From contig NZ_BMHY01000001.1 in assembly GCF_014641555.1 (NCBI RefSeq), positions 496,001 to 560,000 of the forward strand: DNA of 64,000 bases. The letters run 5' to 3'. The notes under the pieces were generated by a model. It had not been told where the DNA came from and ran no database searches. It saw nothing but the letters and a program-made list of their open reading frames with translations. A program made the position numbers and the translations under genes. Every line of letters begins with the position of its first letter. The first letter of the stretch is position 1. Positions 34,520-43,689 of this stretch are shown piece after piece. The stretch comes from Paenibacillus radicis (ex Gao et al. 2016). Its GTDB lineage: Bacteria; Bacillota; Bacilli; Paenibacillales; Paenibacillaceae.

Positions 34520-35209
34520 TTAGTACCCGTAACCGCCATATCCGTTACGAGCCGGGTAGCTCCAGCCGTTGCCGATATGGCCGTTAAAGGAAGGCTCAGC
34601 ATAGTTGTTAACCTGTGGCTGTGAAGTTTGTGAAGGGCGATAGGCCGGCTGGTCCGGATCTTGATCCGCTTCTCTATGGCAGTTGCTTGGCGGTCCAATG
34701 ACGACTGTATCTGTAATTGGCGCAAGCGTGTTTTTAACTTTGGCTTCATCGAGGCAGTAGGTATGGGCGAATACGCTTGCTGGCGTAAGTCGCAGCATAT
34801 CGGACGCGGGGATGAATTCAGGAACTGGCGCATCGAAGATAGCTAGCAATTGGGTATTATCGACGGTAGCCATTTCATAATGCCACCAGCCTTGAGGAAT
34901 ATTAGCCACTTGGCCGGGTTGAATCTGATAGTTGAGCAGCTGCTTGGTGAAGGGATTAATAAGGGAAACGAGCGCAGCGCCTGAAATGCAGAATACAAGC
35001 TCCGAAGCGTTCTGATGAATGTGAGGTTCAACGACATTGCCCGTACTGAGAAAAATATCGAGCAACGATACGTTGCCCAGCGTATTTAACTGCTGAATGC
35101 CAAGTGCGTTGATGTAATTGCGCGAATCTTTTTTGAAAAACGGATTGTTACTTAAATCATAAGTAAATTGTACGGATGGTGATGTAAAGTCCATATAGGA
35201 AACAGCCAT
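34520..35209 (-). CDS. Single-cupin protein with Gly/Tyr-rich tail
   Basis: A 229-residue protein. The cupin (about 35-150) has metal-type ligands in EPHIHQNASELVF and a histidine in PQGWWHYEM. The last 45 residues are polar and rich in Pro, Asn, Gly and Tyr and end GYGGYGY, a composition often seen in spore-coat or surface-associated proteins. The start at 35209 is chosen because AAGGAAGG lies six bases upstream. A frame six codons longer has no ribosome site. It is divergent from the Rrf2 gene and shares its promoter region. The catalytic role is unknown; it may be a structural or sensor cupin. Confidence 0.75.
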   Translation of the reverse strand: MAVSYMDFTSPSVQFTYDLSNNPFFKKDSRNYINALGIQQLNTLGNVSLLDIFLSTGNVVEPHIHQNASELVFCISGAALVSLINPFTKQLLNYQIQPGQVANIPQGWWHYEMATVDNTQLLAIFDAPVPEFIPASDMLRLTPASVFAHTYCLDEAKVKNTLAPITDTVVIGPPSNCHREADQDPDQPAYRPSQTSQPQVNNYAEPSFNGHIGNGWSYPARNGYGGYGY

Positions 35210-35309
35210 GCCATTCCTTCCTTTCAATTGCGGTTATAGGCGTTCGCATAGACCATTGTATTCGTCTGCCCAGAAAAGGTGTGGAGACAGGAAATATGGA
35301 AATTTAATA

Positions 35310-35340
35310 TTGACAAGAAGATCTAATGTAACTATATTAG
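35310..35340 (+). promoter_or_regulatory. Promoter and likely autoregulatory operator of the Rrf2 gene
   Basis: TTGACA (35310-35315), a 17-base spacer and TATATT (35333-35338) form a good sigma-A promoter. The dyad CTAAT-N8-ATTAG (35323-35340) covers the -10 box, so binding by the encoded Rrf2 protein would repress it. Confidence 0.7.
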
Positions 35341-35361
35341 TTCTATTAAAGGAGTGATGAC

Positions 35362-35811
35362 ATGGGAGCCAACAGCCATTTTACCGTTGCATTGCATATT
35401 TTGTCCCGCATTCGCTATGAACAGGTCAAAAAAGGCGACCTCTCCGTTTATGTAACATCACAAGCCATAGCAGAGAGTGTCAATACTCATGCTGTTTTTA
35501 TAAGAAGAATTCTTGGCAGCTTGCACAAAGCCGGGCTAGTTGATGTTCGGCGGGGCAATGTGAATGGCGGCTGGAAGCTGACCCGTTCCACGCAGGATAT
35601 AACGCTGCTTGATGTGTACGACGCTGTTGTCGACCAGCCTTTGCAGGAGATGCACCATAGCAAGCCTAATCAACGCTGCTCTATTGGCCGTGGCATTCAA
35701 CCGACGCTGCGGAAATATTACGGTGCGGCGGAACAGGCCTTTCGGGAAGAACTGTCCCGCACGAATATGGAAACGATCTACGAGGAGACGATGGTCCTCG
35801 CGGTGGAGTAA
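35362..35811 (+). CDS. Rrf2 family transcriptional regulator
   Basis: A 149-residue winged-helix regulator (SQAIAESVNTHAVFIRRILGSLHKAGLVDVRRG, with the wing sequence NGGWKLTR). It has only one cysteine, in QRCSIG, so it does not carry the three-cysteine cluster of IscR/NsrR and resembles YwnA-like members that sense small electrophiles or metabolites. It is divergent from the single-cupin gene and upstream of the MFS gene, so both are likely targets. The ATG has AAAGGAG nine bases upstream. Confidence 0.88.
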   Translation: MGANSHFTVALHILSRIRYEQVKKGDLSVYVTSQAIAESVNTHAVFIRRILGSLHKAGLVDVRRGNVNGGWKLTRSTQDITLLDVYDAVVDQPLQEMHHSKPNQRCSIGRGIQPTLRKYYGAAEQAFREELSRTNMETIYEETMVLAVE

Positions 35812-35825
35812 GTTTTTTTATGAAT

Positions 35826-35849
35826 TGTAATGCAACTGTTTCGATTACA
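35826..35849. promoter_or_regulatory. TGTAAT-N12-ATTACA dyad upstream of the MFS gene
   Basis: TGTAAT (35826-35831) and ATTACA (35844-35849) are perfect inverted repeats about 25 bases before the MFS start. The similar AT-rich dyad in the Rrf2 promoter suggests the same regulator, but the match is loose. Confidence 0.45.
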
Positions 35850-35874
35850 TTGATAAAGCGGAGGGAGCTTTCCC

Positions 35875-37146
35875 GTGACTAATTTACAGAGAACTTCACG
35901 GTTTTATTATGGATGGATTATTGTAGGCATTGTATTCGCGACGCTGCTCATTTCGGCGGCAATCAGCTCGGTGCCTAGCGTTCTCATGCTTCCTCTGGAG
36001 AAGGAATTCGGATGGGGCAGGAGCGATGTTTCTGCTGCAGCTTCGATCCGTATATTATTGTATGGTTTAATGGGGCCTTTCTCAGCAGCCTTTATGGCCC
36101 GGTTCGGCATATCAAGAATTATGCTATTATCGATTCTTTTGCTAGTCGTAAGCATTGGCTTTACACCGTTTATTACGGAAATTTGGCAGTTCATCGTCAT
36201 CTGGGGCATATTGGTCGGGCTCGGAACAGGCTCGCTTGCCAATGTACTTGGCGTTACCATTGCCAATCGCTGGTTCGTTAAGCATAAAGGACTAGTTATC
36301 GGCATGCTTACGGCCAGTGCGGCTACCGGCCAGCTGCTTTTCTTGCCATTGATCGCTCAGGCAACGAGCTTATGGGGATGGCGCTTTGCAATCTATGCGA
36401 TCATCGGCGCACTTCTGCTGCTTGTTCCGCTTATCGCCTTCGGCATGCGCAATCATCCTTCCGATCTCGGTGTGCCCGTGCTTGGGGAGGAGACGATTGT
36501 TAAGCCAGCTCCCTTCACCGGTAATCTGTTTATGACACCAATCCGAGCTCTTGGTTCTGCGGCCAAAAGCGGCACCTTCTGGCTGCTTGCGGGAACGTTC
36601 TTCCTTTGCGGCTTCTCGACTAACGGTTTAATCGGGACGCATCTCATCCCGGCCTGCGGAGATTTTGGCATTCCGCTTGTCATCGCAGCCGGACTTCTGT
36701 CTCTAATGGGCTTGTTTGATCTGGTAGGCACAACGTTGTCAGGCTGGTTGACCGACCGTTTCGACAGCCGCAAGCTTCTCTTCTGGTATTACGGCCTTCG
36801 CGGTCTGTCGCTTATTTTCTTGCCGTATGCGCTTGGTTCCGGCTATACGCAGCTGCTCATCTTTTCCGTCTTTTACGGGCTGGACTGGATTGCGACGGTT
36901 CCGCCGACGGCGAAGCTGTCCTCGGATGCCTTCGGCAAAGAGAAGGCCGGCATGATCTTCGGCTGGATCGTCGTTGCGCACCAGGCTGGAGCATCGACTG
37001 CCGCATACGGTGCCGGCGTCTTGCGCGACGCATTAGGCAGCTATACGGTACCGTTTGCCGTCGCGGGCTTCCTCTGCTTATTCGCCTCGGTGATGGCAAT
37101 GCGCATTCGCAAGTCGAAGTCGGCTGCAGTTGGTGCGGCGGCTTAA
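35875..37146 (+). CDS. MFS transporter, oxalate/formate or monocarboxylate (OFA) type
   Basis: A 423-residue membrane protein with twelve predicted helices. The opening YYGWIIVGIVFATL is typical of the OFA/monocarboxylate group, and loop 2-3 is MARFGISRIML. Substrates in this group are oxalate, formate and other small carboxylates. With an oxalate-decarboxylase-like bicupin 1.5 kb away, oxalate-formate exchange is a tempting but unproven idea. The start is GTG after GGAGGGAG. It sits 63 bases after the Rrf2 gene and ends in a terminator. Confidence 0.88.
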   Translation: MTNLQRTSRFYYGWIIVGIVFATLLISAAISSVPSVLMLPLEKEFGWGRSDVSAAASIRILLYGLMGPFSAAFMARFGISRIMLLSILLLVVSIGFTPFITEIWQFIVIWGILVGLGTGSLANVLGVTIANRWFVKHKGLVIGMLTASAATGQLLFLPLIAQATSLWGWRFAIYAIIGALLLLVPLIAFGMRNHPSDLGVPVLGEETIVKPAPFTGNLFMTPIRALGSAAKSGTFWLLAGTFFLCGFSTNGLIGTHLIPACGDFGIPLVIAAGLLSLMGLFDLVGTTLSGWLTDRFDSRKLLFWYYGLRGLSLIFLPYALGSGYTQLLIFSVFYGLDWIATVPPTAKLSSDAFGKEKAGMIFGWIVVAHQAGASTAAYGAGVLRDALGSYTVPFAVAGFLCLFASVMAMRIRKSKSAAVGAAA

Positions 37147-37179
37147 ACTTTTACAAGCAGCTTATTGGGTAAATTGAAG

Positions 37180-37210
37180 GGCTATCTCCGCATCTGGAGG
37201 TGGCCTTTTT
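37180..37210 (+). terminator. Terminator of the MFS gene
   Basis: GGCTATCTCC (37180-37189) pairs with GGAGGTGGCC (37196-37205), including G-U pairs, then TTTTT. Confidence 0.85.
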
Positions 37211-37553
37211 GTTAGTATGTTTATATTGCTTTCCATGGCTTTAGGCCAATGCTTTATGGAAGACTGATCGGACATAGAAGGCTGAGAAAATAACGGTGAT
37301 GTTAAGCGCAATGGAGCTCTAAACGCAGCAGAGAATCGTTCAAAATAGAGGATATTTCGTCTGGACGAGGGCTTATTCGCGAGTGTTGTCGTTTTATAAG
37401 AAAAACTGAATGATTTCACAATATTTCTTATAGCGAAAACTATGCGTAATTCATTGACCGTAGTGCGGTGCTGAGGTAGCATTAGGTCAGAATATAAAAC
37501 AAAGCGTCCAACTTGGAATTATGCGTTTCGAAAACGATACGAGGTGAATGTAG
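37211..37553. other. Long leader region before cysJ with an inverted repeat
   Basis: No protein gene is credible here; a minus-strand frame of about 100 codons has no ribosome site and no family look. The region holds the perfect inverted repeat TATAAGAAA (37395-37403) / TTTCTTATA (37424-37432), separated by 20 bases and placed upstream of the cysJ promoter. It may bind a regulator of sulfur assimilation. I see no S-box or T-box motif. Confidence 0.5.
37454..37482 (+). promoter_or_regulatory. Candidate sigma-A promoter of cysJI
   Basis: TTGACC (37454-37459), a 17-base spacer and TAGCAT (37477-37482) lie about 70 bases before the cysJ start. Confidence 0.5.
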
Positions 37554-39413
37554 TTGCAACTCAAAGTGACGAACAGTCCATTTACGGAAGAACAAGCTGA
37601 GCTTTTCAATCGGTTATTGCCGACCCTTTCTCCCGCGCAAATTCAATGGCTTGGCGGGTATTTGGCATTTTACAGCGCGGGGGCGTCTTCAGCCGCCGGC
37701 TCGGAAACATCGGTTGCAATTGAAGCCGTCAGTGCAGTACAGGAAGCTCCAGCTGCTGCGGTGATTGAGGCTCCGAAGGATGCGACGATTCTTTTCGGCT
37801 CTCAGACAGGCAATTCGCAGCGTTTGGCAGGCAAGCTCGCCGAGAAGCTGAAAGGGCAGGGTGTTCAAGTCACCCTCTCCTCGATGAATCAGTTCAAGAC
37901 GAATAACTTGAAGAAAGCGGGTCATGTATTTGTTCTCGTTAGCACGCATGGCGAGGGCGACCCGCCGGACAATGCATTGACTTTCTATGAATTTTTGCAT
38001 GGCAAACGGGCGCCTAGACTGGAAGAGACTAAGTTTTCGGTACTCTCGCTGGGCGACACGTCCTATGAATTTTTCTGCAAAACAGGACAGGACTTCGACA
38101 AGCGTCTGGAGGAGCTTGGCGCACAGCGTATCGTTGATCGGGCCGATTGCGATGTCGACTTCGACGAAACGGCATCGGCATGGATTGCCAGCGTAGCCGG
38201 CGCATTAAGCTCTTCCGCCGGAGCAACAGCCGCTCCAGCTTCTGCAGCAGCGTCTGCTGCGTCCGTCTCCCTGGACGGAGAATCGGAATATTCGCGTGTT
38301 AACCCTTTCAAAGCTGAAGTGCTGGAAAACTTGAACTTGAACGGACGCGGTTCTGACCGGGAAACGCGTCATCTGGAGCTTTCGCTTGAGGGCTCGGGAT
38401 TGACGTATGAGCCAGGGGACTGTGTTGGTATTTACCCGCAGAACGATCCAGCGCTGGTCGAACGTATTATTGAAGAATTGAAATGGAACCCGGAAGAGCC
38501 AGTTGCTGCTGGAAAATCGGGTGAGACCGTTTCACTGCGGAACGCGCTGGAGCATCGTTATGAGATTACAGTGCTGACGAAGCCGCTGTTGGAGAAGGCC
38601 GTTGCTTACTCCGGCAACGAAAAACTGGCAGAGCTCGTTAAACCGGACAATAAAGAGCAGTTAAAAGCATATATCAATGGCCGCGACTTGCTTGACTTGC
38701 TCCGTGATTACGCGCCATGGACCATTGCGCCTAAGGACATTGCGGATTTGCTCCGCAAGCTTCCGCCGCGCCTCTATTCCATCGCCAGCAGCTACAGCGC
38801 GCATCCAGAGGAAGTTCATCTGACGATCCGCAAAGTGCAGTACGAGGCGCATGACAGAGAACGCAACGGGGTGTGCTCCGTGCAAGCTTCAGAACGGCTT
38901 GAGCCGGGCGACAAGCTGTCGATTTTCATTCAGCAAAATCCGAATTTCAAGCCGCCGGTTAATCCGGAAACCCCGGTCATTATGATTGGTCCTGGTACAG
39001 GTGTTGCTCCGTTCCGAGCGTTCCTTGAAGAGCGTGAAGAGCTTGGCGTGACGGGGAAAAGCTGGCTGTTCTACGGTGATCGCCACTTTGTCACTGATTT
39101 TCTATATCAGACCGACTGGCAGCGCATGCTTAAAGACGGCGTCTTGACGAACCTGGACGTAGCCTTCTCCCGCGACACGAAGGAAAAGGTGTACGTACAG
39201 CATAGAATGCTTGAGAAAGCGAAGGAGCTTTACCAATGGCTCGAAGAAGGCGCGCATGTGTATGTATGCGGGGACGAGAAGCATATGGCGCATGACGTTC
39301 ATGCCGCGCTTCTGACGGTCATTCAGCAGCAGGGCGGCAAAGATTCCGAAGCAGCCGCCGCATACTTGGCGGAACTGCAAGAGCAGGGCCGTTACCAACG
39401 CGATGTCTATTAA
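37554..39413 (+). CDS. cysJ: Sulfite reductase (NADPH) flavoprotein alpha subunit
   Basis: A 619-residue diflavin reductase that passes electrons from NADPH through FAD and FMN to CysI for reduction of sulfite to sulfide. The flavodoxin/FMN domain (about 80-215) opens ILFGSQTGNSQRLAGKLAEK and contains STHGEGDPPDNA. An Ala/Ser-rich linker (about 220-245) follows. The FAD-binding region has RLYSIASSYSAHPEEVHLTI, and the NADPH domain has MIGPGTGVAPFRAFLEER and ends in the family-typical RYQRDVY. Start TTG at 37554 has GAGGTG eight bases upstream. It is the first gene of a two-gene operon. Confidence 0.96.
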   Translation: MQLKVTNSPFTEEQAELFNRLLPTLSPAQIQWLGGYLAFYSAGASSAAGSETSVAIEAVSAVQEAPAAAVIEAPKDATILFGSQTGNSQRLAGKLAEKLKGQGVQVTLSSMNQFKTNNLKKAGHVFVLVSTHGEGDPPDNALTFYEFLHGKRAPRLEETKFSVLSLGDTSYEFFCKTGQDFDKRLEELGAQRIVDRADCDVDFDETASAWIASVAGALSSSAGATAAPASAAASAASVSLDGESEYSRVNPFKAEVLENLNLNGRGSDRETRHLELSLEGSGLTYEPGDCVGIYPQNDPALVERIIEELKWNPEEPVAAGKSGETVSLRNALEHRYEITVLTKPLLEKAVAYSGNEKLAELVKPDNKEQLKAYINGRDLLDLLRDYAPWTIAPKDIADLLRKLPPRLYSIASSYSAHPEEVHLTIRKVQYEAHDRERNGVCSVQASERLEPGDKLSIFIQQNPNFKPPVNPETPVIMIGPGTGVAPFRAFLEEREELGVTGKSWLFYGDRHFVTDFLYQTDWQRMLKDGVLTNLDVAFSRDTKEKVYVQHRMLEKAKELYQWLEEGAHVYVCGDEKHMAHDVHAALLTVIQQQGGKDSEAAAAYLAELQEQGRYQRDVY

Positions 39414-39481
39414 ACGTTAGCACTTATAGATGAAGATAGTTGTAACTTGTACGTCATGCAAAAGCAAAGGAGTTGGCAGCA

Positions 39482-41218
39482 ATGGCAAAGAAACATAAAG
39501 TTGAACCGATTGGCGGACCTCCGAGCGACGTGGAATTGCTGAAAGTCGAAAGCAATTACTTGCGCGGCTCTCTGGTAGGGTCTCTGTCCAACCGTATTAC
39601 AGGCGGCTTGCCGGAATTGGACAATCGGCTGTTGAAGTTTCACGGCAGTTATATGCAGGATGACCGGGATTACCGCAACGAGCGGGAAAAACAAAAGCTG
39701 GAGCCGTCTTACCAATTCATGCTTCGCGTTGTAACGCCGGGCGGTGTATCGACACCGGAGCAATGGCTGGTTATGGACGAGCTGGCTGATAAATATGGCA
39801 GCGGCAGCTTGCGTATTACGACCCGTCAGGCTTTTCAACTGCATGGCGTTCTGAAATGGAATTTGAAAGAGACGATTCAGGATATTAATCATGCGTTGTT
39901 GACGACGCTTGCAGCATGCGGAGACGTTAGCCGCAACGTCATGTGCAACCCGAATCCGTATCAATCGGAGATTCATAGTGAAATCTATCATTGGGCGCAG
40001 CAACTGACGACGCATCTGGCGCCGAAGACGCCAGCGTACCATGAAATATGGCTAGATGGGGAAAAGGTCGTCGATAGTCTGGAGCAAGAGGAAGCAGCGA
40101 CAAAAGAGGTCGAGCCGATCTACGGACCGGTCTACCTGCCCCGGAAGTTCAAAATCGGCATCGCTGTTCCGCCATCCAATGACGTCGATGTTTACTCGCA
40201 AGACCTTGGCTACATTGCCATCGTCGAGAAGGGTAAGCTGGTCGGCTTCAACGTTAGTGTTGGCGGCGGTATGGGTATGACACATGGCGATAATCAAACG
40301 TACCCGCAGCTTGCCCGCGTTATTGGCTTCTGTACGCCGGATCAGATTCTCGACATTGCTGAAAAAACGGTCACCATCCAGCGTGATTACGGCAATCGTT
40401 CCGTGCGGAAATATGCACGTTTCAAATACACGATTGACCGTCATGGTCTGGACTGGTTCGTTGACGAGCTTCATGATCGTCTGGGCTGGGAGCTGGAGCC
40501 TGCTCGTGAATTCAAATTCGACCATACCGGTGACCGGTACGGCTGGATAAAAGGCAAGGATGGCAAATGGAACGTCAACCTATATATCCAAAGCGGCCGG
40601 ATTGCCGATACGGATACGCTGAAGCTTAAAACAGCCTTGCGTGAAATTGCCAAGATTCATACGGGTGATTTCCGGATGACGGCGAATCAGAATCTGGTCA
40701 TTGCCAACATCACGGGTCAGAAAAAAGCGAAGATTAATGCACTGTTGAAAGAGTACGGTATTTCCGAAGGTTCAAATCTATCCGCTTTGCGCCGCAGCGC
40801 TTTGTCTTGCGTGGCGTTGCCAACCTGCGGCTTGGCGATGGCGGAAGCCGAGCGCTACCTGCCAACGCTTATCGACAAGCTGGAGCCGATTCTAGAAGAC
40901 GCCGGCTTGCGTGAAGAGGAAATCAATATTCGGATGACCGGCTGCCCGAATGGCTGCGCTCGCCCTGCTCTGGGTGAGATCGCTTTTATCGGCAAATCGC
41001 CGGGCAAATACAATATGTACATGGGAGCAGGCTTCTCTGGGGATCGTCTCAGCAAGCTGTACCGCGAAAATATCGGCGAAGAGGAAATTATCGACACTTT
41101 GAAGCCAATCATTAACAGGTTTGCAACGGAACGCGGGCAAGGCGAGCATTTCGGTGATTTCGTTGTACGGACGGGATATGTGAAACCAGTCCTTTCCGGA
41201 ACGGATTTCCACAGCTAA
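39482..41218 (+). CDS. cysI: Sulfite reductase hemoprotein beta subunit
   Basis: A 578-residue catalytic subunit that reduces sulfite to sulfide by six electrons. The four cysteines that hold the 4Fe-4S cluster bridged to siroheme are C443, C449, C488 and C492 ([19 protein letters not shown] and [14 protein letters not shown]). Sulfite/siroheme-binding regions [13 protein letters not shown] and [11 protein letters not shown] are intact. ATG 39482 is preferred over the TTG three codons earlier because AAAGGAG lies nine bases before it. It lies 68 bases after cysJ and is followed by a terminator. Confidence 0.96.
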   Translation: MAKKHKVEPIGGPPSDVELLKVESNYLRGSLVGSLSNRITGGLPELDNRLLKFHGSYMQDDRDYRNEREKQKLEPSYQFMLRVVTPGGVSTPEQWLVMDELADKYGSGSLRITTRQAFQLHGVLKWNLKETIQDINHALLTTLAACGDVSRNVMCNPNPYQSEIHSEIYHWAQQLTTHLAPKTPAYHEIWLDGEKVVDSLEQEEAATKEVEPIYGPVYLPRKFKIGIAVPPSNDVDVYSQDLGYIAIVEKGKLVGFNVSVGGGMGMTHGDNQTYPQLARVIGFCTPDQILDIAEKTVTIQRDYGNRSVRKYARFKYTIDRHGLDWFVDELHDRLGWELEPAREFKFDHTGDRYGWIKGKDGKWNVNLYIQSGRIADTDTLKLKTALREIAKIHTGDFRMTANQNLVIANITGQKKAKINALLKEYGISEGSNLSALRRSALSCVALPTCGLAMAEAERYLPTLIDKLEPILEDAGLREEEINIRMTGCPNGCARPALGEIAFIGKSPGKYNMYMGAGFSGDRLSKLYRENIGEEEIIDTLKPIINRFATERGQGEHFGDFVVRTGYVKPVLSGTDFHS

Positions 41219-41248
41219 GACGGGCGTTGTCCTGCATTTGTCAAAAGG

Positions 41249-41290
41249 AAAGGACCTCTTTACCCAATCCGGGTGTAAGAGGTCCTTTTG
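41249..41290 (+). terminator. Terminator of cysJI
   Basis: AAAGGACCTCTTTACCC (41249-41265) pairs with GGGTGTAAGAGGTCCTTT (41271-41288), with a one-base bulge, followed by TTTG. Confidence 0.88.
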
Positions 41291-41316
41291 CTTTGAAGAT
41301 TTTACTTCCGCTATGA

Positions 41317-41640
41317 TTAATCGTAGCGGATTTTATGGGACTCCACTTTCCAGTTCTCGTCGAACTGGAGAACGAGCAGACTATCGTCAACGCCTAGTCC
41401 GGCTCTGCCCAAATAATATACGTACTGGGAAGAGGGCTCATCCAGCTTTTCTTCAGGTTTGCCCATCAAAGCTATGATTTCATTCTCCGTCTTGCCTACA
41501 AGATTATTGTTCTTATTTAATAAATCACTTAACATTTCGCTTCTTTTCTCACGGTCGCTAGCCCAGCTATCCGCGGTAAATTGGCTTTGGCAGGCACATA
41601 GCAGCAATAGTCCTAATAAAGCAATTACTGTTTTTCTCAA
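41317..41640 (-). CDS. Small lipoprotein, BamE-like fold suspected
   Basis: A 107-residue exported lipoprotein. The signal peptide MRKTVIALLGLLLL is followed by the lipobox CAC. The mature part contains LVGKTENEIIALMGKPEEK and YYLGRAGLGVDDSLLVLQFD. This helix-G-x-P then beta pattern resembles the small BamE/SmpA-like lipoproteins, but in a Gram-positive its job is unknown. The start is TTG with CAGGAGGG upstream. It stands alone, divergent from the TetR gene. Confidence 0.75.
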   Translation of the reverse strand: MRKTVIALLGLLLLCACQSQFTADSWASDREKRSEMLSDLLNKNNNLVGKTENEIIALMGKPEEKLDEPSSQYVYYLGRAGLGVDDSLLVLQFDENWKVESHKIRYD

Positions 41641-41762
41641 CTTGACCCTCCTGTTGGTTGCAACGATACTTCCTAATAATTTCTAGACGCAATAGAATAA
41701 AAAGAGTTGCATGAATAAATAGGTTGCAGCAGGGGAGCGGGTCGCCTATAATGATTTCAAAC

Positions 41763-41780
41763 ATTGATTGGTTAATCAAT
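41763..41780. promoter_or_regulatory. Palindromic operator upstream of the TetR gene
   Basis: ATTGATT-GGTT-AATCAAT has seven-base perfect arms, 43 bases before the TetR start. Symmetry and size fit a TetR-family autoregulatory operator. Confidence 0.65.
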
Positions 41781-41822
41781 AATGCTATTACCGTATAACG
41801 AGTATAAGAAAGGAGAATAGCT

Positions 41823-42344
41823 ATGGCAAAAGTAACTGCGGCTTCTGCGAATCGCCGTGCTGAAATTGTAGCTGCTGCAATTGAAGTTTTTGCAGAAATC
41901 GGCTATTACCGGGCGACCACGGCACAAGTGGCCGAGCTGGCTGCGATTTCGCAGCCGTATGTATATCGCTTTTTTACCAAGGAGTCATTGCTCGTCGAGG
42001 CGTTGGAAGTATCTTGGCAGCGGATTATTGGACAATTTCAAAGCGTTATAGACTCCGCATCTCCGGAACAACTGGAGGACGGTCTGACTCGCGCCTACGA
42101 GGCGGTTATGCAGTCACACCGCCATGAAATTTTGCTGCAAATGCAAGCACAGACCATTAACGAACCAGCGGTTCGGCAATCGATAAAGCAAGGAATGGGT
42201 TCGATACAGCAGATGGTCGTTGATGCTTTCCAGCAAGCGGGGATTGATCAGGCGGAGGCGCGTACTACTAACTTTCTAGCCCGCGGGATGCTGTGTAATG
42301 TTTCGATGGCGTTAGATATGCCAGAGCTGTTTGTGAAGGGCTGA
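41823..42344 (+). CDS. TetR/AcrR family regulator
   Basis: A 173-residue repressor. The N-terminal helix-turn-helix reads AAAIEVFAEIGYYRATTAQVAELAAISQ with the recognition helix QPYVYRFFTKESLL. The C-terminal ligand domain (about 60-173) is shorter than the family norm of about 190. An 18-base palindrome lies upstream. No efflux pump or enzyme gene is adjacent on the same strand, so any target apart from itself or the small lipoprotein gene is not visible. Confidence 0.88.
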   Translation: MAKVTAASANRRAEIVAAAIEVFAEIGYYRATTAQVAELAAISQPYVYRFFTKESLLVEALEVSWQRIIGQFQSVIDSASPEQLEDGLTRAYEAVMQSHRHEILLQMQAQTINEPAVRQSIKQGMGSIQQMVVDAFQQAGIDQAEARTTNFLARGMLCNVSMALDMPELFVKG

Positions 42345-42379
42345 TTGATGTTTTTGGAGGGAGGAGTCTGGCAATTTTG

Positions 42380-42586
42380 TTATTGCTGATTCCTCATCAG
42401 AAACATGGTCGTGAGAAATGAAAACTGAATTGAAAGCGTAATCAATATTGCTATAATGAGGGTATGATCACTATCTGCTCCTGTATTGCTTAGGAGCGAT
42501 GCAACAATGAGCGTGAGGATGACACTCAGTAATAGATTTAATAGAAATAAAGCTAATTTTCTCAAGAGGATAGTTCTCCTTTTCAT
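42380..42586 (-). CDS. Small two-helix membrane protein, hypothetical
   Basis: A 68-residue frame with a basic N-terminus (MKRRTILLRK) and two hydrophobic helices (about 11-31 and 42-62). No family is recognised. No good ribosome site precedes this ATG, and the frame runs on to an ATG at 42637 that also lacks one, so expression is uncertain. Confidence 0.35.
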   Translation of the reverse strand: MKRRTILLRKLALFLLNLLLSVILTLIVASLLSNTGADSDHTLIIAILITLSIQFSFLTTMFLMRNQQ

Positions 42587-42755
42587 CGAATAGTTTCGCA
42601 GAAATTGTTGATTATGAATTGGTATTAATATCCACATATGAAGTATAGCATTTATTCTCTATTAGCGGGATTAGCCATTTTTATTTCAGTTATTAATAGC
42701 AAAAGATTAATGAGGAATGATACATATTCTTTTAGGAATGCGGGGAGAAATTGCG

Positions 42756-43613
42756 ATGGAGAAGACGAGCAAATTAACTAGCATTTTGGAAACGGTTAAT
42801 ATTACAACGGGAGAACGAACAGTTTTGGCTCAATTCCCGTATCTGATCGAAGCGCCGAACTGGACATCGGATGGAACAACGCTAATCTATAACTGTGAAG
42901 GAAAGCTGTATGCATACGAGCTGGCTACAGGCAGCAATTCGGTCATCGATTCGGGATTTGCTGTACGTTGCAATAATGATCATGTGTTGTCCCCCGACAA
43001 CACGCATGTCGCAGTGAGTCATCATACCGCCGAGGATGGCAAATCTCGTATCTATACATTCCCTTTAACCGGTGGAGCTCCTGAGCTCATTACCCCGATG
43101 GCGCCAAGCTATCTTCATGGCTGGTCGCCAGACGGCAGCACGTTGTCCTATTGTGCAGAGAGGGATGGCGAATATGACATTTATACGATACCGGCAATCG
43201 GGGGGCTTGAGGCTCGGCTGACGGACAGCCCGGGTCTAAATGACGGTCCTGAATTTTCACCGGACGGCAGTCATATTTGGTTTAACTCTGTCCGCTCCGG
43301 CTTAATGCAGGTATGGCGAATGAAGGCGGATGGCAGCGAACAGACGCAAATGACCTTCGATGAGAGCAATAATTGGTTCCCGCATATTTCACCAGATGGT
43401 CAATGGACAGCTTACTTATCCTATCGCAAGGGAGATGTCGACCCAGGCGATCATCCCGCTAATAAGCAGGTTGAGATTCGTCTGATGCCAAGCGAAGGCG
43501 GAGAGTCCCGCTTGCTGGTACAACTGTTCGGAGGACAAGGTACGATAAACGTCAATTCCTGGTCGCCGGACAGCCAACGGCTCGCTTTCGTCAGCTATCG
43601 TCTGGAGGAATAG
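42756..43613 (+). CDS. TolB-like/WD40-type beta-propeller protein
   Basis: A 285-residue protein made of about six PD40 repeats, each with a (S/T)PDG-type turn: NWTSDGTTLIYNCEGKL, SPDNTHVAVSHH, GWSPDGSTLSYCAERDG, FSPDGSHIWFNSVRSG, ISPDGQWTAYLSYRKG and SPDSQRLAFVSYR. There is no signal peptide, so it is probably cytoplasmic, and no catalytic domain is attached. The start at 42756 is chosen because GGGGAG lies upstream; an earlier in-frame ATG at 42717 lacks a site. Related proteins are annotated as TolB-family and have no assigned function in Bacillota. Confidence 0.8.
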   Translation: MEKTSKLTSILETVNITTGERTVLAQFPYLIEAPNWTSDGTTLIYNCEGKLYAYELATGSNSVIDSGFAVRCNNDHVLSPDNTHVAVSHHTAEDGKSRIYTFPLTGGAPELITPMAPSYLHGWSPDGSTLSYCAERDGEYDIYTIPAIGGLEARLTDSPGLNDGPEFSPDGSHIWFNSVRSGLMQVWRMKADGSEQTQMTFDESNNWFPHISPDGQWTAYLSYRKGDVDPGDHPANKQVEIRLMPSEGGESRLLVQLFGGQGTINVNSWSPDSQRLAFVSYRLEE

Positions 43614-43633
43614 GAACAATAGAATGGGCAAAG

Positions 43634-43662
43634 GAGAGCTGCAGTTGCAGCTCTCTTCTTTT
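43634..43662 (+). terminator. Terminator of the TolB-like gene
   Basis: GAGAGCTGCA (43634-43643) pairs perfectly with TGCAGCTCTC (43646-43655), followed by TTCTTTTTT. Confidence 0.88.
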
Positions 43663-43689
43663 TTAAGCGACTCCTCACACTAGTCCCTC

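Noticed and set aside
37162-37482. 106-codon minus-strand frame upstream of cysJ
   Set aside because: It begins inside the cysJ promoter region without a ribosome site and ends within the MFS terminator. The composition looks random.
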